A stretch of 64,000 nucleotides of DNA from Phenylobacterium sp. (GCF_013822795.1 NZ_PNLB01000015.1:1-64000), one strand, 5' to 3'. Shown: positions 25,316-35,029, counted from the stretch's first letter. Numbers and translations are program-made. Notes: generated by a model not told the origin, from the letters alone.

Positions 25316-26284
25316 CTATTCCGGCGGCAAGATCAGGTCGCCGCCCTCGGCCTTCACCGCTGCGCCCAGCGACAGGCCCAGCGCGCGCGCGGCTTCCTGC
25401 GGGTCGGCGGTGGCCGACAGCTCGGCCGAGCCCTCGTGGCGGAACTTGTGAACCCCGTCGGCCGACAGCGCCTCGACGATCAGGTGCAGCGACCCACCCG
25501 CCAGCCGCGCATAGGCGCCGATGGCGGTCTTGCACGAGCCTTCTAGCGCCGTCAGGGCGCCGCGCTCGGCGGCCACGGCGACCGCGGTCGGCGCGTGGCG
25601 GATCGCCTCCAGCCACGGCTTGTCGATATCGCTGACGCGGGTCTCGATCGCCAGCGCGCCCTGGCCCGGGGCCGGCGGATACTCGACCGGGTCGAGCAGG
25701 CTCTGGGGCAGGTGGCCAAGGCCGAGGCGGTTCAGCCCCGACATCGCCAGCAGGATGGCGTCGGCCTCGCCGGCGGCCAGCTTGGCCAGGCGGGTGTCGA
25801 CATTGCCGCGCAGCATGCGCACGTCGAGGTCGCCGCGGCGGTTCAGCGCCTGGGCCTGGCGGCGCAGCGAAGCGGTGCCGAGGATCGCGCCCTGCGGCAA
25901 ATCCTCCATCCGCTCGACCTTGTGGCTGAGGAACGCGTCGCGCGGGTCCTCGCGCTCGGGGATCGCGGCGATGCACAGGCCCTCGGGCAGCAGCGCCGGC
26001 ATGTCCTTCATCGAGTGCACCGCGCAGTCGATGGCGCCGGTCAGCAGCGCCTCCTCGATCTCCTTGGTGAACATGCCCTTGCCGCCGATCTCCAGCAGCC
26101 GGCGGTCCTGCACGCGGTCGCCGGTCGTGGTGATCACCACGATCTGGGCCACCGCTTCCACTTCGGCAGGGTTGGTCGGATCGGCGCCGAGAGCGGCGGC
26201 GATACGGCGCTGGACGATGCCGGTCTGGGCCAGCGAAAGCTTGGAGCCGCGGGCTCCAATCCGGACGGGCGGTTGCGTGGGCAC
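25316..26284 (-). CDS. hemC: Porphobilinogen deaminase (hydroxymethylbilane synthase)
   Basis: A 322-residue enzyme that joins four porphobilinogens. Key motifs: RIGARGSKLSLAQT, GDRVQD, EIGGKGMFTKEIEEALL, DCAVHSMKDMP, GTASLRRQAQ, and LEGSCKTAIGAYA with the cysteine that holds the dipyrromethane cofactor. GTG at 26284 is chosen as start because it gives family length and leaves 83 bp to divergent tsaD for promoters; an upstream ATG at 26350 would add an arginine-rich extension. First gene of the hemC-hemD-mitofilin-hemY operon. Confidence 0.95.
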   Translation of the reverse strand: MPTQPPVRIGARGSKLSLAQTGIVQRRIAAALGADPTNPAEVEAVAQIVVITTTGDRVQDRRLLEIGGKGMFTKEIEEALLTGAIDCAVHSMKDMPALLPEGLCIAAIPEREDPRDAFLSHKVERMEDLPQGAILGTASLRRQAQALNRRGDLDVRMLRGNVDTRLAKLAAGEADAILLAMSGLNRLGLGHLPQSLLDPVEYPPAPGQGALAIETRVSDIDKPWLEAIRHAPTAVAVAAERGALTALEGSCKTAIGAYARLAGGSLHLIVEALSADGVHKFRHEGSAELSATADPQEAARALGLSLGAAVKAEGGDLILPPE

Positions 26285-26367
26285 GACGCGCAGTCTACCT
26301 CGGCGGTTCAAAGGAAGCCCCGGCCTATAGGACCGGACCGAATGCCGCAACCGGCGGGAGCCCTTAG

Positions 26368-27459
26368 TTGACAGAGCCGCTGACTGTCCTTGGCCTGGAA
26401 ACCAGCTGCGACGAGACCGCCGCGGCGGTCGTGCGCCTGGACGCCGAGGGCCAGGTCGAGGTGCTGTCTTCGGTGATCGGCGCCCAGTTCGCCCTCCACG
26501 CTCCCTACGGCGGGGTGGTGCCCGAGATCGCCGCCCGCTCGCACGTCGAGACCATCGACGCCGTCGCCGCCGAAGCGATGAAGACCGCCGGCCTCGGCTA
26601 TGGCGACCTCACCGGGGTCGCGGCCACCGCCGGGCCCGGCCTGGTCGGCGGAGTGATGGTCGGCCTCTCGTTCGGCAAGGCCGTGGCCCTGGCCCGCGGC
26701 CTGCCGCTGGTGGCGGTCAACCATCTGGAAGGCCACGCGGTTTCGGCCCGGCTGGCGGCCGACATCCCCTATCCGTTCTTGCTGCTGCTGGTCTCCGGCG
26801 GCCACTGCCAGCTGCTCAGCGTCGAGGGCGTCGGCGCCTGCAAGCGGCTCGGCTCGACCATCGACGACGCGGCCGGCGAGGCCTTCGACAAGATCGCCAA
26901 GTCGATGGGCCTGCCCTATCCGGGCGGCCCGGCGCTGGAGAAGATGGCGGAAGGCGGTGATCCGTCGTCCTACGACCTCCCCCGCGCCCTGCTCGGCCGT
27001 AAGGGCTTCGACTTCTCGTTCTCGGGCCTGAAGACCGCCGCCGCCCGCTTCGCCGCGACCGTAGAGACCGACGCCCAGCGCCGCGACCTGGCCGCCGCCG
27101 TCCAAGGCGCCATCGCCCGCCAGCTCTCCGAGCGGACTGAGCGAGCGATGATCGCCTATGCGCAAGAGCGTCCGGACACGCCGCTGCGCTTCGTGGTCGC
27201 CGGCGGCGTGGCCGCCAACAAGGCGGTTCGCGCGGCTCTGCAGCAGATCGCGCAAAAGCACGGCTTCACGTTCGACGCCCCGCCGCTGGCCTACTGCACC
27301 GACAATGCGGCGATGATCGCCCTGGCCGGGGCCGAGCGCCTGGCGCTCGGCATCTCCGATCCGATGGACGCCCCGGCCCGGCCGCGCTGGCCGCTGGATC
27401 CGGAGGCGGCCGCCGCCAACCCCACCCACGCATTCGGCCGCAAGGGAGCCAAGGCATGA
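26368..27459 (+). CDS. tsaD: tRNA N6-threonylcarbamoyladenosine transferase subunit TsaD
   Basis: A 363-residue ASKHA-fold enzyme that puts the threonylcarbamoyl group on A37 of ANN-decoding tRNAs. [15 protein letters not shown], the metal-binding HLEGH ([13 protein letters not shown]), [13 protein letters not shown] and [11 protein letters not shown] are all present. The start is TTG at 26368, which fits family alignment. It is divergent from hemC and overlaps gpsA by 4 bp (ATGA). Confidence 0.96.
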   Translation: MTEPLTVLGLETSCDETAAAVVRLDAEGQVEVLSSVIGAQFALHAPYGGVVPEIAARSHVETIDAVAAEAMKTAGLGYGDLTGVAATAGPGLVGGVMVGLSFGKAVALARGLPLVAVNHLEGHAVSARLAADIPYPFLLLLVSGGHCQLLSVEGVGACKRLGSTIDDAAGEAFDKIAKSMGLPYPGGPALEKMAEGGDPSSYDLPRALLGRKGFDFSFSGLKTAAARFAATVETDAQRRDLAAAVQGAIARQLSERTERAMIAYAQERPDTPLRFVVAGGVAANKAVRAALQQIAQKHGFTFDAPPLAYCTDNAAMIALAGAERLALGISDPMDAPARPRWPLDPEAAAANPTHAFGRKGAKA

Positions 27460-28445
27460 AGACCGCAGGCGTTATCGGCGGCGGAGCCTGGGGCACGGCC
27501 CTGGCCCTGGTCTGCGCGCGGGCCGGCCTGGCCACCACGCTCTGGGCCCGCGAGCCCGAGGTGGTCAGCGCCGTCAACGAGACGCGCGAGAACAAGACCT
27601 TCCTGCCCGGCGTGGTGTTTGACGCCCCGGTGCGGGCGACCGGCGACCTCGCCGACCTGGCCGGCGCCGATTTCGTGCTCAACGTCACGCCGGCTCAGCA
27701 CTTCCGCGCCAGCCTCGACGCCTTCCGGCCCCACGCCCGCGCCGGCGTGCCGATGGTGCTGTGCTCCAAGGGCGTCGAGCAGGGCACCCTGAAGCTGATG
27801 ACCGAGGTGCTGGACGAGGGCCTGCCCCAGGCCCTGCCGGCCGTGCTGTCGGGACCGAGCTTCGCCGCCGACGTCGCCCGCGGCCTGCCGACCGCCGTGA
27901 CCCTGGCCTGTCCCAACGACGAGATCGGCTTCCAGATCGCCACCGCGCTCAGCCTGCCGACCTTCCGACCTTACCTGGCCACCGACATGATCGGGGCCGA
28001 GATCGGCGGGGCGGTGAAGAACGTGCTGGCCATCGCCTGCGGCATTGCCGAGGGCAAAGGGCTGGGCCGCAGCGCCCACGCCGCCCTGATCACCCGGGGC
28101 TTCGCCGAAATGACCCGCATGGCCGTGGCGCTGGGCGCGCAGGCCGAGACCGTCGCCGGCCTCTGCGGCCTCGGCGACCTGGTGCTCACCTGCTCCTCGC
28201 CGCAATCGCGCAACATGAGCGTCGGCCTAGCGCTGGGCGGCGGCCAGACGCTGGAGCAGGCCCTGGCCGGCAAGGTCTCGGTGGCCGAGGGCGTCGCCTC
28301 GGCGCCCGCCGTCGTCGCCCTGGCCCGCAAGCTCGAGGTCGAAGCCCCGATCTGCGAAGCCGTCGCCGCCATCCTGGCCGGGCAGGCCCAGGTCGACGAG
28401 GCTATCGCCGGCCTGTTGTCGCGCCCGATCAGATCCGAACGCTAG
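27456..28445 (+). CDS. gpsA: Glycerol-3-phosphate dehydrogenase (NAD(P)+)
   Basis: A 329-residue enzyme reducing dihydroxyacetone phosphate to sn-glycerol-3-phosphate for phospholipid synthesis. The Rossmann motif [15 protein letters not shown] opens the protein; [39 protein letters not shown] (catalytic Lys) and the C-terminal [19 protein letters not shown] follow. It begins inside the tsaD stop (ATGA). Confidence 0.96.
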   Translation: MKTAGVIGGGAWGTALALVCARAGLATTLWAREPEVVSAVNETRENKTFLPGVVFDAPVRATGDLADLAGADFVLNVTPAQHFRASLDAFRPHARAGVPMVLCSKGVEQGTLKLMTEVLDEGLPQALPAVLSGPSFAADVARGLPTAVTLACPNDEIGFQIATALSLPTFRPYLATDMIGAEIGGAVKNVLAIACGIAEGKGLGRSAHAALITRGFAEMTRMAVALGAQAETVAGLCGLGDLVLTCSSPQSRNMSVGLALGGGQTLEQALAGKVSVAEGVASAPAVVALARKLEVEAPICEAVAAILAGQAQVDEAIAGLLSRPIRSER

Positions 28446-28465
28446 AAACGCCAGAAGGAACGCCC

Positions 28466-28756
28466 GTGACCGTCTTCGTCCTCCACTGTCTCGACAAGCC
28501 CGCCTCGCTCGACCTGCGGCTGGCCAACCGCGAAGCCCACCTGGCCTATGTCGGCGGCTTCAAGGCGCATCTGAAGCTCGGCGGCCCGATGCTCAACGAA
28601 GCGGGCGAGATGGCCGGCTCGATGCTGATTGTGGAGTTCGACGACATCGAGCAGGTCCGCGCCTTCTCGGCCAACGATCCCTACGCCAAGGCCGGCCTGT
28701 TCCAGCGCGTCGACATCACCGCCTTCAAGCCGACGCTCGGCGGTTTCGCCAGCTGA
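28466..28756 (+). CDS. YCII-domain protein
   Basis: A 96-residue protein of the YCII family, with the fold LHCLDKPASLDLRLANREAHLAYV that carries the family's His-Asp pair, then GSMLIVEFDDIEQVRAFSAN and DPYAKAGLF. Relatives bind small cyclic compounds or act as hydrolase-like domains; function here is unknown. The start is GTG at 28466 with AAGGAA ahead; the alternative of a longer frame would run back into gpsA. Its stop shares one base with the Rieske gene start (TGATG), so the two are coupled. Confidence 0.85.
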   Translation: MTVFVLHCLDKPASLDLRLANREAHLAYVGGFKAHLKLGGPMLNEAGEMAGSMLIVEFDDIEQVRAFSANDPYAKAGLFQRVDITAFKPTLGGFAS

Positions 28757-29121
28757 TGCGCGACGGCCCCGACAATCCGGCCCGGCCAGGGCCCGGCGTG
28801 GCGCTCTGCGCGCTCGCCGACCTGGCCGATCCCGGCTCGAAGGGCTTCCGCTTTCGCGAAGACGGCAAGATGTTCGCCGGCTTCGTGGTCCAGGTGGGCG
28901 GCCAGATCCGCGGCTATGTCGACTCATGCCCGCACGCCGGCTGGCCGCTGGCCGCCTGGGACGACCGCTACCTGACCCGCGAGGGCGACCTGATCCTCTG
29001 CGGCGGCCACGCGGCCCTGTTCCGCCCGCTCGACGGCCACTGCGTCGTCGGCCCCTGCGCCGACCAGAAGCTCACCCCCTGGCCGGTGCAGGTGATCGAC
29101 GGCCAGATCCTGACCGCCTGA
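28756..29121 (+). CDS. Rieske [2Fe-2S] ferredoxin-like protein
   Basis: A 121-residue soluble protein with one Rieske cluster. The ligands read CPHAG (residues ~56-60) and, about 20 residues later, CGGHAA; usually the second motif is CPWHG-like, and here it is CGGH, still a Cys and a His in the right spacing. Such small Rieske proteins feed electrons to oxygenases. No oxygenase is adjacent. One-base overlap with the YCII gene shows co-translation. Confidence 0.88.
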   Translation: MRDGPDNPARPGPGVALCALADLADPGSKGFRFREDGKMFAGFVVQVGGQIRGYVDSCPHAGWPLAAWDDRYLTREGDLILCGGHAALFRPLDGHCVVGPCADQKLTPWPVQVIDGQILTA

Positions 29122-29142
29122 CCGCCTGACCCCCGTTCCCGG

Positions 29143-29244
29143 TCATCCCGGCGAAGGCCGGGACCCAGATTCATCCGCCGCGAAGGGTGACTTCACGCCC
29201 AGCACAGAGCCCTAAGACCTGGGTCTCGGCCTGCGCCGGGATGA
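29143..29244. repeat. Intergenic inverted-repeat element, family C
   Basis: Left arm TCATCCCGGCGAAGGCCGGG (29143-29162, then ACCCAG) is mirrored by the reverse complement at 29217-29244 with a few mismatches, forming a ~100-bp imperfect stem. A related element lies at 48214-48347. It fills the gap between the converging Rieske and creatininase genes. Confidence 0.8.
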
Positions 29245-29259
29245 GCGGTGTTGAGGTGG

Positions 29260-30015
29260 CTAGCCCCGCGCCGGGAACGGCTCGGCGGCGAAGGCGGCGA
29301 CGTCCTCGACCAGCCCCTCGGCCGCCAGCTTGACCAGCTCGCCGCCCTTTTCCGGGGTCGCCAGCGCCGGGTCCGAGCCCATGCGGCCGTCGGGGTAGCG
29401 GGCGCGGAAGTCCACCGCCTCGCGGATCGGGCCGGTCGGCGCGATCTGCGGCGAATAGTCGGCGGTCTTGATGGCGTCCGGGTAGGCCCACTGGGTCACC
29501 GCGATCTCCGACGGGGTCGCATGGCTGCCGTGGCCCACCGGGAATTGGCGCTGGGCCAGGGCGTTGACGCCCTTCAGCTCCCACCAGTTCTTGAGCTTGC
29601 AGGCGAAGCCGCGCTCGGCCTTGGCGAAGCTGGCCTCGGCGTAGAGCTCGGAGAACGCCGCCTCGATGGTGGCGACGTTGCCGCCGTGGCCATTGAGGAA
29701 ATAGATCTTCTCGAAGCCGTGGCCGGCCAGCGAGCGGCACCAGTCGCCGATCGCGGCGATGAAGGTGGTCGGGCGCAGCGAGATGGTGCCCGGGAAGCCC
29801 AGGTGATGCTGGGCCATACCGATGTTGAAGGTCGGGGCGATCAGCAGGTCGGAGTTCTTCTGCGCCTCGTGGGCGATGATCTCCGGGCACAGCCAATCGG
29901 TGCCGAGCAAACCGGTCGGCCCATGCTGCTCGTTCGAGCCGATCGGCACCACTACCGTCTTGGAGCGTTGCAGATAGGCTTCGATCTCTTGCCAGGTCGA
30001 CAGGTGGAGCAGCAT
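29260..30015 (-). CDS. Creatininase-family amidohydrolase
   Basis: A 251-residue enzyme of the creatinine amidohydrolase family. Metal ligands are visible in VVPIGSNEQHGPTGLLGTD and FLNGHGGNVATIEA, with HGSHATPSEIAV further on. Family members open cyclic amides such as creatinine, or act in riboflavin/F420 and mycofactocin pathways; the neighbours give no pathway. ATG at 30015 is chosen because the family begins at MLLHLSTWQEIEAYL; an upstream in-frame ATG would add 21 unlikely residues. Confidence 0.85.
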   Translation of the reverse strand: MLLHLSTWQEIEAYLQRSKTVVVPIGSNEQHGPTGLLGTDWLCPEIIAHEAQKNSDLLIAPTFNIGMAQHHLGFPGTISLRPTTFIAAIGDWCRSLAGHGFEKIYFLNGHGGNVATIEAAFSELYAEASFAKAERGFACKLKNWWELKGVNALAQRQFPVGHGSHATPSEIAVTQWAYPDAIKTADYSPQIAPTGPIREAVDFRARYPDGRMGSDPALATPEKGGELVKLAAEGLVEDVAAFAAEPFPARG

Positions 30016-30114
30016 TCGGAAATTCCTACTTGGTCGTGCGAAGGGGCACACTAGCCCCCGAACGGGGCTTTGATCCAATCGGCGAGCGCCGGTGCGACGG
30101 CGTTGCGCAGGCGC

Positions 30115-30351
30115 CTACACGAAATCGTCGTCGCCGGCGTCGTCGGGGCCCGGCTCGTAGACCAGCAGATCGCCCGGCTGGCAGTCCAGCTCGCGGCACA
30201 GGGCCGACAGGGTCGAGAAGCGCACCGCCCGCGCCTTGCCGGTCTTCAAGATCGAAAGGTTGGCGATGGTCACGCCCACGCGGTCGGCCAGCTCGGTCAG
30301 CGACATTCGCCGCTGCAAGAGAACTCGGTCGAGGTTCACCCGAATAGGCAT
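30115..30351 (-). CDS. YozG-type XRE helix-turn-helix regulator
   Basis: A 78-residue Cro/CI-like DNA-binding protein: MSLTELADRVGVTIANLSIL is the HTH and LCRELDCQPGDLLVYEP the family tail. Tiny regulators of this type are paired with DUF2975 membrane proteins across bacteria. Its ATG overlaps the stop of the DUF2975 gene by one base group (TGATG-type junction at 30351). The acidic C-terminus is short. Likely autoregulates through the inverted repeats at 31092-31129. Confidence 0.9.
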   Translation of the reverse strand: MPIRVNLDRVLLQRRMSLTELADRVGVTIANLSILKTGKARAVRFSTLSALCRELDCQPGDLLVYEPGPDDAGDDDFV

Positions 30352-30884
30352 CAGATCGTCAGCTCGGCTTCACGGCGCAGGCGCGCGCCTTCGCGGAACA
30401 CCTCGGCCAGCACGAACACGACCAGCACCGAGAACCAGGCGGTCGGGCTGAACTCCGGCTGCGAGATCGCCGCGTCGGGCAGCGCCCAGGCGCCCAGCCC
30501 GTAGATCACATAGCGGCCGATTTCCAGGCCCGCGAGCACCAGGCCGATCACCCGCAGGCGGCGCACGTTCTCGGGATGGAAGGGATCGCCGGCGGTCAGG
30601 GTGGCGAAGATCCGGCGTAGGCGCTCAACGATCACCAGCACCCCGCCAAGATAGAGGCCGGCGGCGGCCAGGCCGCCGAGCAGCACCGGGCCGCGGGCGT
30701 CGATCTCGGTCCCGCCGCCGGTCCGGATCGACATGTTGCGCAGCAGCTCGGGATTGAAGCTGAAGAGGACGGCGGCCAGCATCATCAGGCCGACGGCGCC
30801 GATGCCGATCCACAGGGCGAAGAACACCACGTCGAGGATGATCTTCAAAAAGCTCGAAACCGAGCCTGGCCCCAGGGCGCGCAT
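30351..30884 (-). CDS. DUF2975 membrane protein
   Basis: A 177-residue protein with four predicted transmembrane helices (about 13-40, 66-90, 115-135, 148-165) and the family segment RLRRIFATLTAGDPFHPENVRRLRVIG between helices two and three. DUF2975 proteins are always found beside a YozG-type regulator, as here, and are proposed to sense membrane state and control the regulator, but this has not been shown for most. It is translationally coupled to the XRE gene. Confidence 0.9.
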   Translation of the reverse strand: MRALGPGSVSSFLKIILDVVFFALWIGIGAVGLMMLAAVLFSFNPELLRNMSIRTGGGTEIDARGPVLLGGLAAAGLYLGGVLVIVERLRRIFATLTAGDPFHPENVRRLRVIGLVLAGLEIGRYVIYGLGAWALPDAAISQPEFSPTAWFSVLVVFVLAEVFREGARLRREAELTI

Positions 30885-30917
30885 CGCCGTTCTCCGTCCT
30901 CTCGCAGCGACGCGAGC

Positions 30918-31016
30918 TTAGGCGAAAACCCCGCCCGTCACCAAAGCGGCGATCGGCAGGGCGGCGAGGAGAACCGCAGCGATCATGAGCGTGCGGTCGA
31001 GATGGGACATAAACAT
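30918..31016 (-). CDS. Tiny single-pass membrane protein (32 residues)
   Basis: A short frame starting MFMSHLDRTLMIAAVLLAAL and ending VTGGVFA: a short polar head and one hydrophobic helix. The ATG at 31016 has AGGAAAA five bases ahead, the best signal in this region, and the DUF2975 gene starts 33 bp after its stop. No homologue can be named from sequence alone. It is probably the first gene of the DUF2975/XRE operon and could be a small subunit or a leader peptide. Confidence 0.5.
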   Translation of the reverse strand: MFMSHLDRTLMIAAVLLAALPIAALVTGGVFA

Positions 31017-31091
31017 GAGAGAGTTTTCCTTTGTTCTTATGTTGCACCGCAGCATATGGCGCTGCGAAGCTTGGCTTTCAATAGCCAAACG

Positions 31092-31129
31092 TCGTTTTTC
31101 GATCAAACCAAATATCGAAAAACGATATT
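31092..31129. promoter_or_regulatory. Nested inverted repeats, probable operator of the YozG/DUF2975 operon
   Basis: TCGTTTTTCGAT (31092-31103) and ATCGAAAAACGA (31114-31125) are perfect 12-bp inverted copies 10 bp apart. The right copy is itself part of a smaller perfect dyad, AATATCG-AAAAA-CGATATT (31111-31129). The spacing puts the two sites on about the same helical face. The region lies between the divergent small-protein operon and rdgB and is strongly AT-rich. Confidence 0.6.
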
Positions 31130-31199
31130 AAACTTTTGCAATGCAACATGAACGGCCCTGGCCTATGGTCCGCCGCCCCTCGCACCCAGGTAGATATCC

Positions 31200-31799
31200 A
31201 TGGCCCTGAAGCTCGAACCCGGCGCCAAGCTGGTGGTCGCCACTCACAATCCCGGCAAAGCCCGTGAGCTGGCCGCGATCCTCGACAACCGCTTCGAACT
31301 GGTCACCGCCGGCGAGCTCGGCCTGGGCGAACCGGACGAGACCGAGAGCACCTTCGTCGGCAACGCGCTCTTGAAGGCGCGCGCCGCCGCCGAGGCCAGC
31401 GGCCTGATCGCGCTCGCCGACGACAGCGGCCTGTCGGTCGCCGCCCTGGACGGCGCGCCTGGCATCTACTCGGCCCGCTGGGGTGGTCCGGAGAAGGACT
31501 TCGTCGGGGCGATGAAGAAGGTCGAGCAGCGGCTGGAGGAAGAGGGCGCCGACGACTTTTCGGCCTGGTTCACCTGCGCGTTAGCGGTCGCCTGGCCGGG
31601 CGGCCCGGCGGTGGTGGTCGAGGGCCGCGTCGACGGAACCCTGGTGTTCCCAGGCCGCGGCGACCGCGGCCACGGCTACGACCCGATCTTCCAGGCGATT
31701 GGCGCCGACATCACCTTCGGCGAGATGGACCCGGCCGAAAAAGACCAGATCAGCCACCGCGCCCTGGCCTTCGCCCAGTTGAAGGCCGCCCTGCTTTGA
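31200..31799 (+). CDS. rdgB: XTP/dITP diphosphatase (HAM1/RdgB)
   Basis: A 199-residue house-cleaning pyrophosphatase that removes dITP, XTP and related nucleotides. Family motifs: [60 protein letters not shown] and GHGYDPIF. The stop codon overlaps the TTG start of hemW, so the pair is coupled. An AGGT sits ahead of the ATG. Confidence 0.95.
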   Translation: MALKLEPGAKLVVATHNPGKARELAAILDNRFELVTAGELGLGEPDETESTFVGNALLKARAAAEASGLIALADDSGLSVAALDGAPGIYSARWGGPEKDFVGAMKKVEQRLEEEGADDFSAWFTCALAVAWPGGPAVVVEGRVDGTLVFPGRGDRGHGYDPIFQAIGADITFGEMDPAEKDQISHRALAFAQLKAALL

Positions 31800-32938
31800 C
31801 CGCCGCCCTGGGCCTCTACATCCACTGGCCCTACTGCGCGAAGATCTGCCCCTACTGCGACTTCAACGTCTATCGGGCGCGAGGCCGCGAGCAGGAGCAG
31901 GCGGCCCTGGTCCGCGCCATCGCCGCCGACCTGGAGGCGCAGCGCGCCCTGACCGGCGAGCGTGAACTGGTCTCGATCTTCTTCGGCGGCGGCACCCCTT
32001 CGCTGATGGATCCGGACCAGGCCGGCGAGCTGATCGCCCTGGCGCGGCGGCTCTGGACGCCGGCCGCGCAGGTCGAGGTGACGCTGGAAGCCAACCCCAC
32101 CGACGCCGAGACCGACCGCTTCGCCGCCTTCGCCGCCGCTGGCGTCGACCGCCTGTCGCTGGGCCTGCAGGCTCTGGACGACGCCAGCCTCTCGCTGCTG
32201 GGCCGCAACCATGACGCCGCCGAGGCCCGCCGCGCCGCCCAGGTCGCCGCCGCCACCTTCCCGCGGCTCTCCGTCGACCTGATCTACGCCCGCCCCGGCC
32301 AGACGCCCCAGGCCTGGCGCGAAGAGCTGCGCGAAGTGCTCGACCTTGGGGCCGAGCACGTCTCGCCCTACCAGCTGACCATCGAGGCCGGCACCGCCTT
32401 CGACCGCGCCGTGCGCCGCGGAACTCTGGTCCCGCCCGGCGACGAGACCGCCGCCCAGCTCTACGAGACCACCCAGACCGTCCTCGAGGCCGCCGGCTTC
32501 ACCGCCTACGAGGTCTCCAACCACGCCCGCGGGGAAGCCGCCCGCTCGCGCCACAACCTCGTCTACTGGACCGGCCAGGACTATGTCGGGGCCGGGCCCG
32601 GAGCCCATGGCCGCCTGACCCTGGACGGCGTGCGCACCGCAACCTTCGCCCCGGCCCGTCCCGCCGACTACATCGCCGCCGTCGCGGCCGGCCAGACCCC
32701 GGCCGGCCGCGAGCCGCTCGACGCCGTCGAAGCGGCCGAAGAGCGCCTGCTTGCCGGCCTGCGGATCACGCAGGGCCTGGACTTCGCCGAGGTCGCCGCC
32801 CTCGACCTGAGCCCCGATCATCCGAAGGTCGCCGACCTGGTCGCCGCCGGCCTCATCGCCCTCGATCGCGAGCGCCTGCGCGCCACGCCGGCCGGACGCC
32901 TGCTGCTCGACCACGTCACCTCCAGGCTTGCGACCTGA
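31796..32938 (+). CDS. hemW: Radical-SAM heme chaperone HemW
   Basis: A 380-residue radical-SAM protein: [13 protein letters not shown] holds the CxxxCxxC iron-sulfur site near the N-terminus, then [10 protein letters not shown] and [10 protein letters not shown]. The short N-terminus and the position after rdgB fit HemW, the heme chaperone, rather than coproporphyrinogen dehydrogenase HemN, which has a longer N-terminus. The start is TTG overlapping the rdgB stop. Confidence 0.93.
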   Translation: MTAALGLYIHWPYCAKICPYCDFNVYRARGREQEQAALVRAIAADLEAQRALTGERELVSIFFGGGTPSLMDPDQAGELIALARRLWTPAAQVEVTLEANPTDAETDRFAAFAAAGVDRLSLGLQALDDASLSLLGRNHDAAEARRAAQVAAATFPRLSVDLIYARPGQTPQAWREELREVLDLGAEHVSPYQLTIEAGTAFDRAVRRGTLVPPGDETAAQLYETTQTVLEAAGFTAYEVSNHARGEAARSRHNLVYWTGQDYVGAGPGAHGRLTLDGVRTATFAPARPADYIAAVAAGQTPAGREPLDAVEAAEERLLAGLRITQGLDFAEVAALDLSPDHPKVADLVAAGLIALDRERLRATPAGRLLLDHVTSRLAT

Positions 32939-32964
32939 GCGATAACCGGCGAAGCCTTGCCCCC

Positions 32965-33831
32965 ATGTCGCGTCATCCTCCCCCGCCGGCCCTCTCCGAA
33001 GCCCCGCTAGACCCCGGCCTCTACGTGGTCGCCACCCCGATCGGGAACCTGCGCGACATCACCCTGCGCGCCCTCGACGTGCTGGCCGGCTGCGACCTGG
33101 TGCTGGCCGAGGACACCCGCGTCGCCGCCAAGCTGCTCTCCGCCTATGGCCTCTCCAAGAAGGTCGAGCGCTATGACGAGCACTCGGCCGAGCGCAGCGG
33201 TCCCAAGGCCCTGGCCCTGCTGGCCGAGGGCGGCCGCATCGCCCAGATCTCCGACGCCGGCACCCCGCTGGTCTCCGACCCCGGCTTCCGGCTGGTGCGC
33301 GAGGCGCTGGCCCAGGGCTCGGCGGTCCATCCGATTCCCGGGGCCTCGGCCCTGCTGGCCGGGCTGGCGGTCGCCGGTCTGCCCACCGACCGCTTCCTGT
33401 TCGCCGGCTTCCCGCCGCCCAAGAGCGCCGGCCGCCGCGCGTTCTTCGAGGAGCTGGCCGGCATCCGCGCCACCCTGGTGTTCTTCGAGGGCGGCTCGCG
33501 CCTGGCTTCCAGCCTCGCCGACATGGCCGCAGTGTTCGGCCCGCGCGAGGCCGCCGTCGGCCGCGAGCTGACCAAGCTCTACGAGACCGTCACCCGCGCC
33601 CCGCTGGACGTCCTGGCCGCCGATCCGAAGATGGACTTCCCGAAGGGCGAGCTGGTGATCCTGGTCGGTCCCGGCCGCGAGGAAGCGGCCACCGCCGCCG
33701 ACGCCGACACCGCCCTGGCCGACGCCCTGACCCGCCTCAAGCCCGCCGACGCCGCCGCCGAGGTCGCCAAGGCGCTCGGCCTGCCGCGCCGCGACCTCTA
33801 CCGCCGGGCCATGGAGCTCAAGCAGAAGTGA
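32965..33831 (+). CDS. rsmI: 16S rRNA (cytidine-1402-2'-O)-methyltransferase
   Basis: A 288-residue SAM-dependent tetrapyrrole-methylase-fold enzyme. GLYVVATPIGNLRDITLRAL, LAEDTRVAAKLL, QISDAGTPLVSDPG and PIPGASALLAGLAVAGLPTD are the RsmI signatures. It methylates the 2'-hydroxyl of C1402 in the 30S decoding centre. It ends in a 4-bp overlap (GTGA) with yraN, a common pairing in bacteria. Confidence 0.95.
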   Translation: MSRHPPPPALSEAPLDPGLYVVATPIGNLRDITLRALDVLAGCDLVLAEDTRVAAKLLSAYGLSKKVERYDEHSAERSGPKALALLAEGGRIAQISDAGTPLVSDPGFRLVREALAQGSAVHPIPGASALLAGLAVAGLPTDRFLFAGFPPPKSAGRRAFFEELAGIRATLVFFEGGSRLASSLADMAAVFGPREAAVGRELTKLYETVTRAPLDVLAADPKMDFPKGELVILVGPGREEAATAADADTALADALTRLKPADAAAEVAKALGLPRRDLYRRAMELKQK

Positions 33832-34202
33832 ACCAGGTTCGTCAGGCGCGCGGGGCGGCGGCCCGGACCGCCGGACGCCGGGCCGAGGCCTGGGCGGCGC
33901 TCTGGCTGATGGCCAAGGGCTACCGCATCCTCGGCTTCCGGCTGCGCACGCCGCAGGGCGAAATCGACCTGCTGGCCCAACGCGGCCAGGTGCTGGCGGT
34001 GGTCGAGGTCAAGCAGCGCACCACGCTTGAGGCGGCCCTCGAAGCGGTGTCGGAAACCCAGCGCGAGCGTCTGCGGCGGGCGGGGCGCGCAATCGCCGCA
34101 CGCCGGCCGAGCTTGCAAAACATGGCCGTTCGGCTCGATTTGATCGCCCTGGCGCCCGGACGGCTGCCTGTTCACAGTCCCGACGCCTGGAAAGGCGCAT
34201 AG
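33828..34202 (+). CDS. yraN: UPF0102/YraN family nuclease-fold protein
   Basis: A 124-residue protein with the YraN pattern: GRRAEAWAALWLMAKGYRILGFRLRTP, GEIDLLAQRG and VVEVKQRTT, which is the E-D-ExK core of a restriction-endonuclease fold. Function is still unproven. Start is GTG overlapping the rsmI stop, and the next gene follows 11 bp later, so this lies within an operon. Confidence 0.92.
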   Translation: MNQVRQARGAAARTAGRRAEAWAALWLMAKGYRILGFRLRTPQGEIDLLAQRGQVLAVVEVKQRTTLEAALEAVSETQRERLRRAGRAIAARRPSLQNMAVRLDLIALAPGRLPVHSPDAWKGA

Positions 34203-34213
34203 CTTTAAGCGCG

Positions 34214-35029
34214 ATGACCCAAGAGGAAGCCGAAAACCTGCTGCGCGAAGCCGGCCAGGCCCCGGACGAGAGCTTCCCGCTGCTCGACGCCGCCGTCGCC
34301 TGCGCCGTGCACGAGGACCCGGCCCGCGATCCGCGGCCGGCGCTCGACCTGGCCAAGCTGGGCGTCGAGCGGCTGTCGGCCCGGCTGCGCAACGAAAGCC
34401 CCGAGGAGGCCCTGGCCGAGACCCTGGCCGGCGATCTCGGCCTGACCGGCGACCTCCTGACCTACGACCATCCCGACAACGCCTGCGTGGTGGCGGTGGC
34501 CGAGCGCCGCCGCGGCCTGCCGGTGGCGCTGGGCGTCTTCTACCTGCATGTGGCGCGCAAGTGCGGGCTGTCGGTCCAGGGCGTCGACTTCCCCGGCCAC
34601 TTCCTGCTGCGCATCGAAACCGTCGAGGGACCGCTGGCGCTCGACCCGTTCAGCGAAGGCCGCGTGGTGCTGCCGTCCGAGCTGACCCGCCGCGCCCTGC
34701 ACGCCGGCCTGACGCCCAACGTCGCCGACCGGCTCGACCGGCTGATGGCCCCGGCCAGCGACCGGGCGGTGCTGATCCGGCTGCAGAACAACGTCTTCGC
34801 CCGGGCCACCGCCGCCGGCGACTTCGGCCGCGCCGAGCGGGCGGCGCTGCGCCGCGCCCTGCTCGACCCGCTCGACCACCGCCCCTGGCTCGACGTCGCC
34901 GCCGCCCGCGAGGGCCAAGGCGCCCTGGCGGGCGCGCTGGAAGCCCTGGCCCACGCCAGCACCCTCGACGGCGGCGCGGCCCTGGCCGCCCGCGCCCAGC
35001 GCGAACGCGTCCGCCTGCGGCTGAACTGA
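34214..35029 (+). CDS. SirB1 family transglutaminase-like/TPR protein
   Basis: A 271-residue protein. The N-terminal two thirds match SirB1: [40 protein letters not shown] and [10 protein letters not shown], which resembles a transglutaminase-like core. The C-terminal third is helical (TPR-like). The molecular role is not established. It follows yraN by 11 bp and precedes gshB on the same strand. Confidence 0.82.
   Translation: MTQEEAENLLREAGQAPDESFPLLDAAVACAVHEDPARDPRPALDLAKLGVERLSARLRNESPEEALAETLAGDLGLTGDLLTYDHPDNACVVAVAERRRGLPVALGVFYLHVARKCGLSVQGVDFPGHFLLRIETVEGPLALDPFSEGRVVLPSELTRRALHAGLTPNVADRLDRLMAPASDRAVLIRLQNNVFARATAAGDFGRAERAALRRALLDPLDHRPWLDVAAAREGQGALAGALEALAHASTLDGGAALAARAQRERVRLRLN

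Noticed and set aside
31039..31149. Inverted pair ATGTTGCA/TGCAACAT flanking the rdgB upstream region
   Set aside because: Only 8 bp and about 95 bp apart, too weak to claim as a functional element next to the much stronger nested dyads.
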